Both the position numbers and the translations under genes were made by a program. From Methylobacterium segetis (GTDB lineage Bacteria; Pseudomonadota; Alphaproteobacteria; Rhizobiales; Beijerinckiaceae), in assembly GCF_004348265.1 (NCBI RefSeq), contig NZ_SMNT01000048.1, forward strand, positions 1-42,399: 42,399 nucleotides of DNA, written 5' to 3'. Within the stretch, counting starts at the first letter, position 1; the number at the start of each line of letters is the position of its first letter. The notes under the pieces were generated by a model. The model worked only from the letters and a program-made list of their open reading frames with translations, ran no database searches and was not told the origin of the DNA. Shown here piece by piece: positions 1 to 7,035 of this stretch.

Positions 1-2
1 TG

Positions 3-524
3 GCAGATCGCGAGCGAACTGGATGCGAAGCAAGCCCCAGCGGTGCCATCCTGGATGCCCAGGCGACGCGCTCGGGCGGCGTCGGTGTCGAAGGTCCACG
101 CGGCTACGATCCAGCCAGGCGTGTCGTTGGGCGCAAGCGTCACGCGCTCACTGACACGGATGGGCGCCTGCTCGTAGCTGCTGTCTCGCCTGCTGATCTG
201 CACGACAGCCACGGCGGCCTCGCGCTCCTGCGCGCCTCGCGCCGCCTTTGGCCCTTCTTGGCCCACTGTTTCGCCGATCGCGCCTACAGAGGCGATCGTT
301 TGGGCACCGCCACGGCCATCACCGTCGAGATCATCGTGCCCAAGGAAGGACAGAAGGGCTTTGCCGTTCAACCGCGGCGCTGGGTGATCGAACGCACCTT
401 CGGTTGGATCAGCCGGTGCCGCAGGCTGGCCCGCGATCATGAGGCGACGCCTTCCTCCGCGCTCGCCTTCTTCGTCTTGGCCGCCGCTATGATCCTCGTC
501 AGACGATTGGCGCGTGCATTATGA
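3..524 (+). CDS. IS5-family transposase, C-terminal part (5' end outside window)
   Basis: The frame is open from the window edge to TGA at 522-524 (173 residues seen). It has the DDE layout of IS5-family transposases: a first Asp in AILDAQ, a GPRGYD...GRKRH block, a second Asp in FADRAY and a catalytic Glu in VIERTFGW, followed by a short hydrophobic C-terminus. All three catalytic residues are therefore present. The N-terminal helix-turn-helix portion lies upstream of the window, so intactness cannot be judged. The IS end should lie within a few tens of bases after the stop. A palindrome (GGTCTCAGACC, 530-540) sits there, but the partner end is not visible. Confidence 0.85.
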   Translation, partial: ADRERTGCEASPSGAILDAQATRSGGVGVEGPRGYDPARRVVGRKRHALTDTDGRLLVAAVSPADLHDSHGGLALLRASRRLWPFLAHCFADRAYRGDRLGTATAITVEIIVPKEGQKGFAVQPRRWVIERTFGWISRCRRLARDHEATPSSALAFFVLAAAMILVRRLARAL

Positions 525-533
525 AACGGGGTC

Positions 534-746
534 TCAGACCGCCGATGACCTTGTCAGCGCATCCCTTCCGAGCGACGTAATCGCCCAGCCGCCAGCTGTG
601 ACATCCAAGGTGGCGTAGCCAAGAACCCGCGCGCTTTGTCGCGCTTTTCCCTGTGACACTGTGCAGCCTATGCCGATCTTCCAAGGCGAGATCGGGCGAT
701 CGTGGCTAGCAAGTACCGCCAGGAATTTGGCCAAGTCTTTGCACAT
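534..746 (-). CDS. Small hypothetical protein, probably clipped by the IS insertion
   Basis: A 70-residue minus-strand reading frame starts at ATG 746 with GAGG about 9 nt upstream. The sequence is plausible coding (FLAVLASHDRPISPWKIG, then VSQGKARQSARVLGYATL), and a small DNA-binding or winged-helix fold is conceivable, but I do not recognise the family. The stop codon (534-536) lies inside the probable terminal repeat of the adjacent IS5 element. The last few residues may therefore be supplied by IS DNA and the original C-terminus may be lost. Confidence 0.45.
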   Translation of the reverse strand: MCKDLAKFLAVLASHDRPISPWKIGIGCTVSQGKARQSARVLGYATLDVTAGGWAITSLGRDALTRSSAV

Positions 747-930
747 GATCAGGCCTCAATGCGCCGCCTTGGGCGGTCAGAGCGCCGGCCACAGAAAGAT
801 GTATGAGGCCAGACCGGATCAGTCTAAGCGCATATGAACCGCAGGATCAAAAGATTTCCACGCATTTTGCATAATGAGCTTCATTTCAATGCGTGGCACC
901 GCTCAGGCGCTATTCCACCCCAGATAAAAC

Positions 931-1122
931 GGGCTTTGGTGCGCCTAGCGCTAGACTTTTGAGAAGGCCGATCGCGGAGGCAAGGTCGAAGATCCCACGG
1001 TCGGCTTGCACACCCGACATGGCCCCGCTGGTTGAATTCGCCCCAACCCTCGATGAACGCTGGCGGGGCCGACCCCCAGAGACGTTCCACTGCCCCGCAG
1101 CCCCTGGCTCGCGGGGCTTTTC
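931..1122 (+). repeat. Copy R1 of a ~180-bp dispersed repeat ending in a GC hairpin
   Basis: This copy shares an ordered series of blocks with R2 (2872-3060) and, inverted, with R3 (17296-17475): GGGCTTT, TGCGCCT, ACTTTTG with GAAGGCCG, GGTCGGCTT, ACACCCGACA, CTCGAT and GGCGGGGC. It ends in the hairpin GCCCCGCAGCC...GGCTCGCGGGGC followed by TTTT (1092-1122), which resembles a factor-independent terminator. No protein is conserved between copies. The stretch 747-1228 is otherwise without a convincing gene. Confidence 0.7.
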
Positions 1123-1228
1123 ATGCGAAGTGTCCGGCGCACCTGAGTGGCAGCTTCGCGGATGGTCAGCCGACCGAAATTGCGCTTCACTGCCGAGTGG
1201 CTTTCCTGGACACTACGGCTTCGCTCAA

Positions 1229-1591
1229 ATGGCCTCCCAAATTCGAACTGATATCGCGAGGGCATTCGGAGCAGCCGCCGATCGTATTCGCACCTACACG
1301 TCAGATGACGAGGATCTGGCCGGCATGGTTCGACGCTGGATCGACAGTCCCACTCGCTTCATTGCATCTCACCCCGATATTCGTGAGGCCCATCGCGCCC
1401 TGATCGAGCGGCTGCAGAAAGTTGCTGAAAGCTGCGACCTCACCGGTGATGTCGACCGGCAGTCGGCCGTCACAGCACGAAACCATGCATTAGCTGCCCT
1501 CGATGACCTGGAAGCGGCCATCTACGCTTATGGGCGCGCGTCTGAGGCTGCTGAGCGGGTAGGCATCGGCAAACTCGGCGAACCGATTTAG
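1229..1591 (+). CDS. Hypothetical protein, helical, 120 aa
   Basis: The reading frame is open back to 893, but the part before about 1200 overlaps repeat R1 and translates to low-complexity, Arg/Pro-rich sequence, so I choose the internal ATG at 1229. From there the protein looks genuinely coding (MASQIRTDIARAFG, then DDLEAAIYAYGRASEAAERV) and is predicted to be mostly alpha-helical. No ribosome binding site is obvious before 1229. The family is not recognised. Confidence 0.5.
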   Translation: MASQIRTDIARAFGAAADRIRTYTSDDEDLAGMVRRWIDSPTRFIASHPDIREAHRALIERLQKVAESCDLTGDVDRQSAVTARNHALAALDDLEAAIYAYGRASEAAERVGIGKLGEPI

Positions 1592-1604
1592 GCGGACTCA
1601 AGAG

Positions 1605-1703
1605 ATGGCCATTCGCACAGGTTCGCGAATGCAGATCGCAGCTGGCGGCATCTTCGTTGAGGAGAATGGCGCGAGGCTGGATGCGCAGCCAAGGAAGAGC
1701 TAA
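1605..1703 (+). CDS. Possible 32-aa peptide
   Basis: A short frame opens 13 nt after the preceding stop, with ATG at 1605 and TAA at 1701-1703. The upstream sequence contains only a weak AAGAG. It could be a small gene or chance. The rest of 1592-1955 shows no supported gene and is presumably the promoter region of the DUF6894 gene that follows. Confidence 0.2.
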   Translation: MAIRTGSRMQIAAGGIFVEENGARLDAQPRKS

Positions 1704-1955
1704 ATCCACCCGACTTTGAAGCATTCGTCCTGTGCCAGATGTCCAAAACCGGTCTGGGGACACTGACTTTTGTCCTAACTGTGTTCAGGGATAGTTCGCC
1801 GCCCTGTCAGCGTTGGTTGACGGGTTCACGTCTTGTTCCGGTTTACGCTGGCGCGAGCCAATTCATCTATTTGGTTGTTGGAAAAATCTTGTGTTGACCT
1901 TCGCGGAACCGTTGCGGTACCCCCGGTTCTGTGTGCCCAACCGGAGCGACTATAC

Positions 1956-2216
1956 ATGCCGCGCTTCTTCATCGACTCGGACGACGGTGAGCTGCACGTC
2001 GACGACAACGAGGGTCTGGATCTGAAAGACGCTGTAGCTGCTCGCGTCGTGGCTATAGCCCTGCTGCCCGAAATGGCGCGCCAAAAGCTTTCTGATAGCG
2101 ATCTGAGAACCTTCAACGTGCGCGTGCGCGATGAACAGGGCGAAATGATCTACACGGCCGATCTCATTCTGCGAGGTGAGTGGAAGGTGCCGGCGGAGAT
2201 GCGTCAGGCGTCGTAG
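1956..2216 (+). CDS. DUF6894 family protein, copy 1
   Basis: This 86-residue protein starts at ATG 1956 with GGAG 9-10 nt upstream; the longer frame from 1833 lacks family similarity before this Met. It follows the DUF6894 pattern seen throughout Methylobacterium: MPRFFIDSDDGE, an acidic D-x-EG turn, a helix rich in Ala with LPEMA, then a strand V-x-VRDEQG and a C-terminal LILRGEW. The function of the family is unknown. Two paralogues lie at 2340 and 14356. Confidence 0.8.
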   Translation: MPRFFIDSDDGELHVDDNEGLDLKDAVAARVVAIALLPEMARQKLSDSDLRTFNVRVRDEQGEMIYTADLILRGEWKVPAEMRQAS

Positions 2217-2339
2217 AGGGAACGGCGACAAATGCGCAGCCTCGTCGTCGACCAGCGTCAGCCTTATGGCTCTTGACCCATGTGGAGGCTCTGCCACCCG
2301 CGGTAGCGTAATGTATCCGTCTCGCACGGAAGGTGCAGC

Positions 2340-2585
2340 TTGCCCCTCTTTTTCTTCGACTTCGCCGACAGCCGGCATTGCACGCTTGATGACGAGGGGA
2401 CGGAATGCGAGACCGTGCGCGAGGCTCGCATGAAGGCTGTGCGGACATTGACAGCAATGGCCAAGGACGAGGCTCTCGACGACGAGCTGCTCGACTACAT
2501 GGTCAGCGTGCGAGACGATATCGGCCGCGTGGTGTATCGAGCAACACTCTCGCTGGCTGGTGAGTGGCCGGTCAATCAGCAGTGA
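2340..2585 (+). CDS. DUF6894 family protein, copy 2 (TTG start)
   Basis: An 81-residue protein that begins at TTG 2340. A GGAAGGTG Shine-Dalgarno lies 5-12 nt upstream, and the family consensus (MPLFFFDFADS, DDEGTE, VSVRDDIGR, LSLAGEW) begins exactly there, which decides the start. It is the second DUF6894 copy, 123 nt downstream of the first in the same orientation, but the two sequences are clearly diverged, so this is not a recent duplication. Function unknown. Confidence 0.75.
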   Translation: MPLFFFDFADSRHCTLDDEGTECETVREARMKAVRTLTAMAKDEALDDELLDYMVSVRDDIGRVVYRATLSLAGEWPVNQQ

Positions 2586-2787
2586 GGCCCTGACTTATCC
2601 GCTGTCGAGCTTCGCCTGCGTAAACGTCGGGGTAAGAAGAAAGGACACGCTGATGTGGCTGCAATCGTTGCCAGCGCGGCTCCGCCGTCGACTACCTTAA
2701 TCCTCAATCCGGCGGGGTCGCCCTTCCGCCAAAATTCTTACATCGGCCCACAGTCTCACAGCCCTTGGGCCGTTTTGCTTCTGGCTC

Positions 2788-2880
2788 ATGGTATGCCACT
2801 ACAGCTTCGAGAGTGCGCCCCTCGCTCGCTCTCACCTGAGCCCGCCCGGCGTCCATACCCCTCGCCGTGGCGGGCTTTTT
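2788..2880 (+). repeat. Second repeat type, copy A (hairpin plus T-run)
   Basis: About 93 bp beginning TGGTATGCCA and containing CCCCTCGCTCGCTCTCACC and GAGCCCGCCCGGC, closed by GGCGGGCTTTTT. GCCCGCC and GGCGGGC form a stem followed by T5, so it could terminate plus-strand transcripts. Copy B at 5473-5571 aligns along its length with only a small gap, and a shorter relative lies at 6990-7027. Copy A is directly joined to repeat R2, making a composite unit. Confidence 0.65.
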
Positions 2881-3060
2881 CGTGCGCCTCGCACTTCACT
2901 TTTGCGAAGGCCGCGAGTGAAGAGAAGGCAGAAAGTTCGGCGGTCGGCTTCGACACCCGACAGGGCCTCGTTGGCGGCAGTCACGCCCTCGATTGCCATC
3001 GGCGGGGCTGATCCTCACACATACCCTTCGCCCCGCAGCTTCGGCTGACGGGGCTTTCTC
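2872..3060 (+). repeat. Copy R2 of the ~180-bp dispersed repeat
   Basis: Same block order as R1 and R3, ending in GCCCCGCAGCTTCGGCTGACGG and GGGCTTT. A more diverged version appears immediately downstream (3060-3240), so the two are arranged in tandem. Together with copy A these repeats fill most of the gene-free stretch 2586-3320, in which I see no supported coding sequence. Confidence 0.65.
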
Positions 3061-3240
3061 TTGCCGCGCTTCACCTGCGTGAAGGCGGCGGCCGTCCGAC
3101 CAGCCATCATCGGCGCGCTGGACGGCGCTCTCCAGCGCGGCCTCGCCGGCCTTCCTCCCCGTTCATGACATCGGCGGGGCCGCTTCTGTTTCGTGCCCAA
3201 GATGAACACTCGCTCCGCAGCCTCACGGCTCGCGGGCACT
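3060..3240 (+). repeat. Diverged tandem copy R4 of the ~180-bp repeat
   Basis: It has recognisable blocks in the same order as R2 (CGCTTCACCTGCGTGAAGGC, then TCGGCGGGGC, then CGCAGCC...GGCTCGCGGGC), but the terminal hairpin has lost pairing and the T-run. The match is by eye and weaker than for R1-R3. Confidence 0.4.
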
Positions 3241-3320
3241 GCGTTGGTGAATTCAGCGCGGATCGGGCCGCGAGCGGAGGGCGTTTAACCGGAGGCGGTG
3301 CGACGCCCCGGGAGAACGTG

Positions 3321-3491
3321 GTGACCGATGTTTTTGATCTGCTGGACGCTGACCAGCGCGAGGAAGCGGCGCAGGCCGGGCTCGCCGAACTCCAAGCTGC
3401 CCTAGCCTCCCGAACTCCGGAAGAGCGCGCTGCTTTCTGGAAGGCGATCAACACCTTCTACGTTCCACCACCTGAAGATCAGGACGATTGA
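3321..3491 (+). CDS. Hypothetical acidic small protein, 56 aa
   Basis: Tandem GTG codons at 3318 and 3321 follow a GGGAG ribosome site (3310-3314), and coding character begins there (MTDVFDLLDADQREEAAQ). The frame upstream of this runs through repeat DNA. The protein is acidic and helical with a TPEERAAFW segment. Family unknown; small proteins of this type are frequent in Methylobacterium. Confidence 0.55.
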   Translation: MTDVFDLLDADQREEAAQAGLAELQAALASRTPEERAAFWKAINTFYVPPPEDQDD

Positions 3492-3666
3492 ACCGCCGCG
3501 GATCACGTCACCGCCTGCGCGGCCGAGTTGCCGAGGTCACGCCCCATCCGGTCCGCCCCAGCGCCGGCCGCGCTTCATGTTCACCCTGTCGATCAGCCTC
3601 GACGCGCCTCTGCAACGATGTCTGCCCCGCCCCGTTGGTCCACATGGCTACCATGGAGGCGGAGTC

Positions 3667-3768
3667 ATGAGGGTAAGCAGAGAAGCCGCGAAAGCCATGG
3701 CCAAGGCGTGGGCGGCGCCGAAGACGAATGAACCGCCGAAAGATCAGCCCGCGAAGAAGAAGGGTTAA
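3667..3768 (+). CDS. Hypothetical basic peptide, 33 aa
   Basis: ATG 3667 is preceded by a strong purine-rich site (GGAGGCGGAG, 3656-3665), which is the main support. The product is Lys/Ala/Pro-rich with a C-terminal KKKG. The longer in-frame extension back to 3577 has no ribosome site. Function unknown. Confidence 0.45.
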   Translation: MRVSREAAKAMAKAWAAPKTNEPPKDQPAKKKG

Positions 3769-3896
3769 GACGTCACTCTGCCGTTGGAAGTGGGCAGCTA
3801 ACGCGTTGCGAGTCGCTTCCCCGCGAGCTGCTGCGCCAGCCGCCCGTCGCAATCCAAGTCGACCATCTCACCTGTGATGCTGAGCGTCCGCTGCAG

Positions 3897-4030
3897 ATCG
3901 ATTGTGTTGAAAAACTCCTCAGCACGGACCGAGGTCTCTACCGCTGGTGGCTGCCGCTCGCCGCTGTCCCAGGTGTTGTGGGTTCATGCCCTCAGAAGAG
4001 GGACAAACGGAGTTTTTCAACACAATCGAT
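3897..4030. mobile_element. MITE-like element with perfect terminal inverted repeats
   Basis: The ends are perfect inverted repeats: GATTGTGTTGAAAAACTC at 3900-3917 and its exact complement at 4010-4027. The symmetry extends three more bases each side because the flanking GATC (3896-3899 and 4028-4031) is palindromic. GATC on both sides can be read as a 4-bp target duplication. The 92-bp interior has no open frame of note. Size and structure fit a non-autonomous derivative of an IS; the end sequence resembles those of IS1182-like elements, but I cannot confirm the parent. It occupies the middle of the gene-free stretch 3769-4148. Confidence 0.75.
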
Positions 4031-4093
4031 CCATTGGTGTTCCTGCCGGCGAGCACCTCACGTCACCGCCTCCGTGGCTGAGACCCCTTCAGG

Positions 4094-4121
4094 CAAAGAA
4101 AAGGGCCGGCATGACCGGCCC
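4094..4121 (-). terminator. Factor-independent terminator, minus strand
   Basis: GGGCCGG and CCGGCCC (4103-4121) form a 7-bp perfect stem with a 5-nt loop, followed on the minus strand by TTTTCTTT. It lies 28 nt past the stop of the minus-strand frame ending at 4149, and supports that frame being a gene. Confidence 0.75.
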
Positions 4122-4148
4122 TCCTCATTGCATGCTGTAGGGGAATGA

Positions 4149-4409
4149 TCAGCGGACACCGGACGAGGTGCTGCCGGTCGTATCACCCGTGCTCATGTTG
4201 GAACCGTCGCAGTGGCCGCTAGCTTCGCCAAAGGTCGGACGCTCACACGCCAACGTTCGCAGATGTTCAGGCTTCCGGCGCAACCGCTCGGTGTGCTGAA
4301 CTCCTGGTCCCGGTAGGGCATCCCTCATCCCGAACGGGCGGCAATCCAGGCCGGCGAGATCCACGAATCGCGCCACTTCGATTGCCGTGTAAGCCGGGTG
4401 GGGCGGCAT
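4149..4409 (-). CDS. Hypothetical protein with Ser/Thr/Gly-rich tail, 86 aa
   Basis: A minus-strand frame ending in a Gly/Ser/Thr-rich tail (SNMSTGDTTGSTSSGVR) of the kind found in small secreted or envelope proteins of Methylobacterium. A well-formed terminator lies just downstream. No signal peptide is present in this frame and the start is uncertain (ATG 4409 is the longest choice). The N-terminal portion may be frameshifted relative to an original secreted protein. Confidence 0.4.
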   Translation of the reverse strand: MPPHPAYTAIEVARFVDLAGLDCRPFGMRDALPGPGVQHTERLRRKPEHLRTLACERPTFGEASGHCDGSNMSTGDTTGSTSSGVR

Positions 4410-4462
4410 TCAAGGCGAGGTGGGCGAGCCTGCTACGGCGACAACTCTACGGCGACAACACT

Positions 4463-4639
4463 ATGTCCGATCCTAAGAAGCTGGTCCGTGTGCTGATCAC
4501 AGACGTTCCTGGCGGCTATGAACTCACGGTCGAGGCCGACGACGGCCACGTGCTAAGGGTGGTTGCGACTGCTCGCCAAGTCGAAGCTCTCGCCCGGCAG
4601 TTCACAAAACTGACCGATGACGAGCAGGCAGGCGGCTGA
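4463..4639 (+). CDS. Hypothetical protein, 58 aa
   Basis: ATG 4463 opens a frame with good coding character (MSDPKKLVRVLITDVPGGYE, then RVVATARQVEALARQF), predicted as a beta-hairpin followed by a helix. The Shine-Dalgarno is poor. The 28 nt before the start are a tandem duplication of CTACGGCGACAAC (4437-4450 and 4451-4463 by eye), which may have displaced the original ribosome site. Thirty nt separate it from the next gene, in the same direction. Confidence 0.6.
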   Translation: MSDPKKLVRVLITDVPGGYELTVEADDGHVLRVVATARQVEALARQFTKLTDDEQAGG

Positions 4640-4668
4640 CGAGGGCGCTCACGAGGCCGAGAGGAGGC

Positions 4669-4863
4669 ATGATGGCCAACGATCACAGCAAGGAGCGGAA
4701 GCAGGCGGAAGCGGAGTTTGCCAAGACACAGGATCGCGCCAAGCCAGAAGCTTTGAAGGAGCAGATCGTCAGCGCAGCGGATGAGAACACTGCGCGCTTG
4801 AAGGCAGCGCGATTGGCGCGCGACGCTGCTGATGAAACAGCAAGGCGCAAAGGGCTGCGGTGA
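4669..4863 (+). CDS. Hypothetical charged helical protein, 64 aa
   Basis: A strong GAGAGGAGG lies just upstream of two consecutive ATG codons (4669 and 4672), either of which could start. The protein is almost entirely charged helix (KERKQAEAEFAKTQDRAK, DAADETARRKGLR) and is probably cytosolic and coiled-coil-like. It is likely co-transcribed with the 58-aa gene before it. Function unknown. Confidence 0.65.
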   Translation: MMANDHSKERKQAEAEFAKTQDRAKPEALKEQIVSAADENTARLKAARLARDAADETARRKGLR

Positions 4864-5014
4864 GCCTGTTGGCCCGCTGATGGGGACGTAAGCCAGTGGA
4901 CCGCGATTGGGGGCGGCGTTAGCGGCCGGGCAACCGCCAGGCTTGCGCAGCGCAGGACTATTGCCGGAAGTATGGCTTGCCTTCAGCCCGCCCGGTTCGT
5001 CCTAGTGGGTTTTT

Positions 5015-5028
5015 TTGATCTAGGTCAA
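5015..5028. promoter_or_regulatory. FNR/FixK-type operator-like palindrome
   Basis: TTGATCTAGGTCAA matches the FNR/FixK consensus TTGAT-N4-ATCAA except for one base. It lies 104 nt upstream of the secreted-protein gene at 5132, directly after a T7 run. If functional it would link that gene to oxygen or redox control. The Crp/Fnr protein in this window (13487) lacks the canonical residues for this site, so another regulator would be needed. Confidence 0.4.
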
Positions 5029-5131
5029 TTCGAGGAACGGCTTAATGAGAACTAAAGCTAGGCTGGAGCAACTTTCTAATTGAGGCGTCGTTGTTCACTG
5101 CTGGGCTGGTTCCTTCCAGCCAGGAGACCTC

Positions 5132-5410
5132 ATGAAAAAGCTTGTCACGTTCAGCGTCCTGGCGCTCGTCGCCGCTTGCCCGGCCTTCGCGCAAACTGGG
5201 CCCTCTCCGCGGTCACCTGAGACAACTGGAACCGTAATCACGGGTGTGCCGAACACCACTGGCAACAGCCGTGGTCTGATTATCGCACCGGGCGCTACCG
5301 GCGCCGAGACCATCACGACGGACTCAGCGGCTGGAGGCAACGCTGGCCAGCCCTCACGCAGAGTGCCGCAGGGCGGTGCCGGAAGCGGCGGCCATGGCGG
5401 AAGTCAGTAG
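5132..5410 (+). CDS. Small secreted protein with Gly-rich C-terminus, 92 aa
   Basis: The start at ATG 5132 follows AGGAGA at ideal spacing. An N-terminal Sec signal is clear: MKK, a hydrophobic core FSVLALVAACPAF and an A-x-A type site before TGPSP. The mature part is Thr/Gly/Pro-rich with no globular domain evident and ends GGAGSGGHGGSQ. The 56-aa protein at 17883 shares signal, low-complexity body and GGSGGGQ-like end, suggesting a paralogous group. A terminator hairpin follows the stop by 20 nt. Function unknown. Confidence 0.75.
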   Translation: MKKLVTFSVLALVAACPAFAQTGPSPRSPETTGTVITGVPNTTGNSRGLIIAPGATGAETITTDSAAGGNAGQPSRRVPQGGAGSGGHGGSQ

Positions 5411-5430
5411 GCGAACCTGATCCCACTGAT

Positions 5431-5462
5431 AGCCCCGCAGCCCCAAGGCTCGCGGGGCTTTT
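5431..5462 (+). terminator. Terminator hairpin of the GCCCCGC repeat type
   Basis: AGCCCCGCAGCC pairs with GGCTCGCGGGGCT and is followed by TTTT, 20 nt after the stop of the secreted-protein gene. The same hairpin recurs at 1092, 3033, 7501, 17105 and 17297, so it is both a plausible terminator and a member of a repeat family. Confidence 0.65.
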
Positions 5463-5472
5463 GCGGCTGGCG

Positions 5473-5571
5473 GTTGGTATGCCATCATGCCATCGAGAGC
5501 TTGCCCCTCGCTCGCTCTCACCTGAGCCCGCCCGGCATTCCCCCTCCGCCGCGGCGGGCTCAGTCGTGTCT
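5473..5571 (+). repeat. Second repeat type, copy B
   Basis: Aligns with 2788-2880 over about 95 bp, sharing TGGTATGCCA, CGAGAG, the 19-nt block CCCCTCGCTCGCTCTCACC and GAGCCCGCCCGGC, then GGCGGGCT. The T-run after the hairpin is replaced by CAGTC here, so it is unlikely to terminate efficiently; a further GCGGGCTTTT follows at about 5598. Confidence 0.65.
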
Positions 5572-5647
5572 GGGCAATGACACGCGCCATTGGCCGCGGC
5601 GGGCTTTTCTACGTAATCGGCGGCGGATGAGGTACGATCTTCGCAGC

Positions 5648-6712
5648 TCAATCCGCACCGAATCCACCCGAGATGACGCGCTCTCCGAGTTTTCGGTCCA
5701 CCATCCGGACCGTCCGGTCAATCTCGGCGTCGGGCGCGCCGAGCTGGTGCGAGATAAGCTTCACCAGCACGTCAACCCGCTCGATGAAGGGCGCCCCGCT
5801 CGCCACCGCCCGCGCCGCCGAGGACGGCTTGAGCAGGCTCTCCGCCGCCTTGGCATACTTCTCGAACGGCACCTGATCCTTCGGGTCGGCGCCGAGCCGT
5901 TGCGCGATGGCGTCGATGTGCTCGTAGATCGCGCGGGACCGCGCCAGATCGATATGCACCGCATCGCGGATCGATTGCGGCTCATCCGGTGTGACGCAGC
6001 GGTAGTTGCCCGTCAGCAGCATCGACCACTTCGCCAGGGGCACGAACAGCGAGTCGAACACCTTGAGCTTCACCGGCACGTCCTGCCCGTCGAGGCGCAC
6101 CGCGTCGATGTCCGCCTCCAACTCGCGGAGCAGCCGGTTGTGCGCCTCGTCCGCGAAGGTCGCCGCCTTGAAGTTCGTCGGCAGGCCGACATGGAGCACG
6201 TTCGCGCCCTCGCCCGGCGGGCGGTAGGCCTGCGGATCGGGCGAGCAGAGCGTGACCAGCCCTGGCTCGAACCGGTCCCAGACGCCAGCATTGGTGTAGG
6301 CAAACTCCAAGTCCATGCTGGCGAGAGCCGGGATGCGCCTGAGATACGGTAAGGGCGGCATGTTCATGAGTGAGAGACAAGGCCGCCTCGCCTCGGAAAT
6401 CTTGATCATCAGGAGGCGGATCGAGTAGTCATTGTATTGCGGCTCCTGCATGGCGAGCCCGACCAAGTCATAGCGAGAGACATCGACGTCTTCGGGCGGT
6501 GTCGCGTCCAAGGTGCCAGGCAGATCGCGCGAGCGGATTGCGCGGTGCTCCGGCTCGTCGCGCAGCTTGATGCGCACCTCGGTCCCCTCACGATTGATCA
6601 GATCTGCGGTCTTCCTTCGGCAGACCAGGGTCACGTTGTGACCAGCCATCAGAAGCTTCGTTGCGAGCAAGGAGCCATATGAGGCTCCAAGGATTAGAAT
6701 ATTGCGTGGCAT
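5648..6712 (-). CDS. Ketopantoate reductase (ApbA/PanE) family protein
   Basis: A 354-residue protein from ATG 6712, with GGGAAG 6-11 nt upstream; the 24-residue upstream extension lacks family similarity. The N-terminus is a Rossmann nucleotide-binding fold (ILILGASYGSLLATKLL, then NVTLVCR), as in the ApbA/PanE N-terminal domain. A helical C-terminal region includes the FDSLFVPLAKWS segment. Family members reduce 2-dehydropantoate with NADPH, but this protein is longer than typical PanE and its glycine motif (GxSxGS) is atypical. I therefore call the family rather than the reaction. It stands alone between repeats, with no pantothenate genes nearby. Confidence 0.75.
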   Translation of the reverse strand: MPRNILILGASYGSLLATKLLMAGHNVTLVCRRKTADLINREGTEVRIKLRDEPEHRAIRSRDLPGTLDATPPEDVDVSRYDLVGLAMQEPQYNDYSIRLLMIKISEARRPCLSLMNMPPLPYLRRIPALASMDLEFAYTNAGVWDRFEPGLVTLCSPDPQAYRPPGEGANVLHVGLPTNFKAATFADEAHNRLLRELEADIDAVRLDGQDVPVKLKVFDSLFVPLAKWSMLLTGNYRCVTPDEPQSIRDAVHIDLARSRAIYEHIDAIAQRLGADPKDQVPFEKYAKAAESLLKPSSAARAVASGAPFIERVDVLVKLISHQLGAPDAEIDRTVRMVDRKLGERVISGGFGAD

Positions 6713-7035
6713 GCGCTTCTTCCCAAAATTTGTAATATTAATTCCCCGAACGTGGCGATGCTCAACTCCGCAGCCCCAAGGCACGCTGGGCCTTTCACGT
6801 CCGGATCACAGCACGCAGCCAGGCTGTCTGCCCACTAGCCCTTCAGCGGTAACGAGGGGCCGGATCTTCACCGTCAGGCCGCTCGACGATCGTCGCGGCG
6901 GGTTTTTCGTACGAGTTCGGAAGGAAACTGGTTCGGCTCGCTTACCGTTCCTAGTCCCGGCAGTAATGCCGGTACGGACCTGACGACGTTACAGCCCGCC
7001 CGGCATCCTCCGGCGAGGGCTTTTTCGTGAGCCGC
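6713..7035. other. Gene-free stretch with hairpin repeats
   Basis: No supported gene. It contains a degenerate GCCCCGC-type hairpin (about 6766-6797), a CGGCGGGTTTTTCGT element near 6898, and a third relative of the second repeat type (AGCCCGCCCGGC...GGGCTTTTTCGTG, 6990-7027). The upstream part presumably holds the promoter of the reductase gene. Confidence 0.5.

Noticed and set aside
893..1228. N-terminal part of the 232-aa frame starting at 893
   Set aside because: Overlaps repeat R1, which is non-coding in its other copies; the internal start at 1229 is preferred.
5474..6352. 292-aa plus-strand frame
   Set aside because: Begins in repeat DNA and then runs antisense to the ketopantoate-reductase-family gene.
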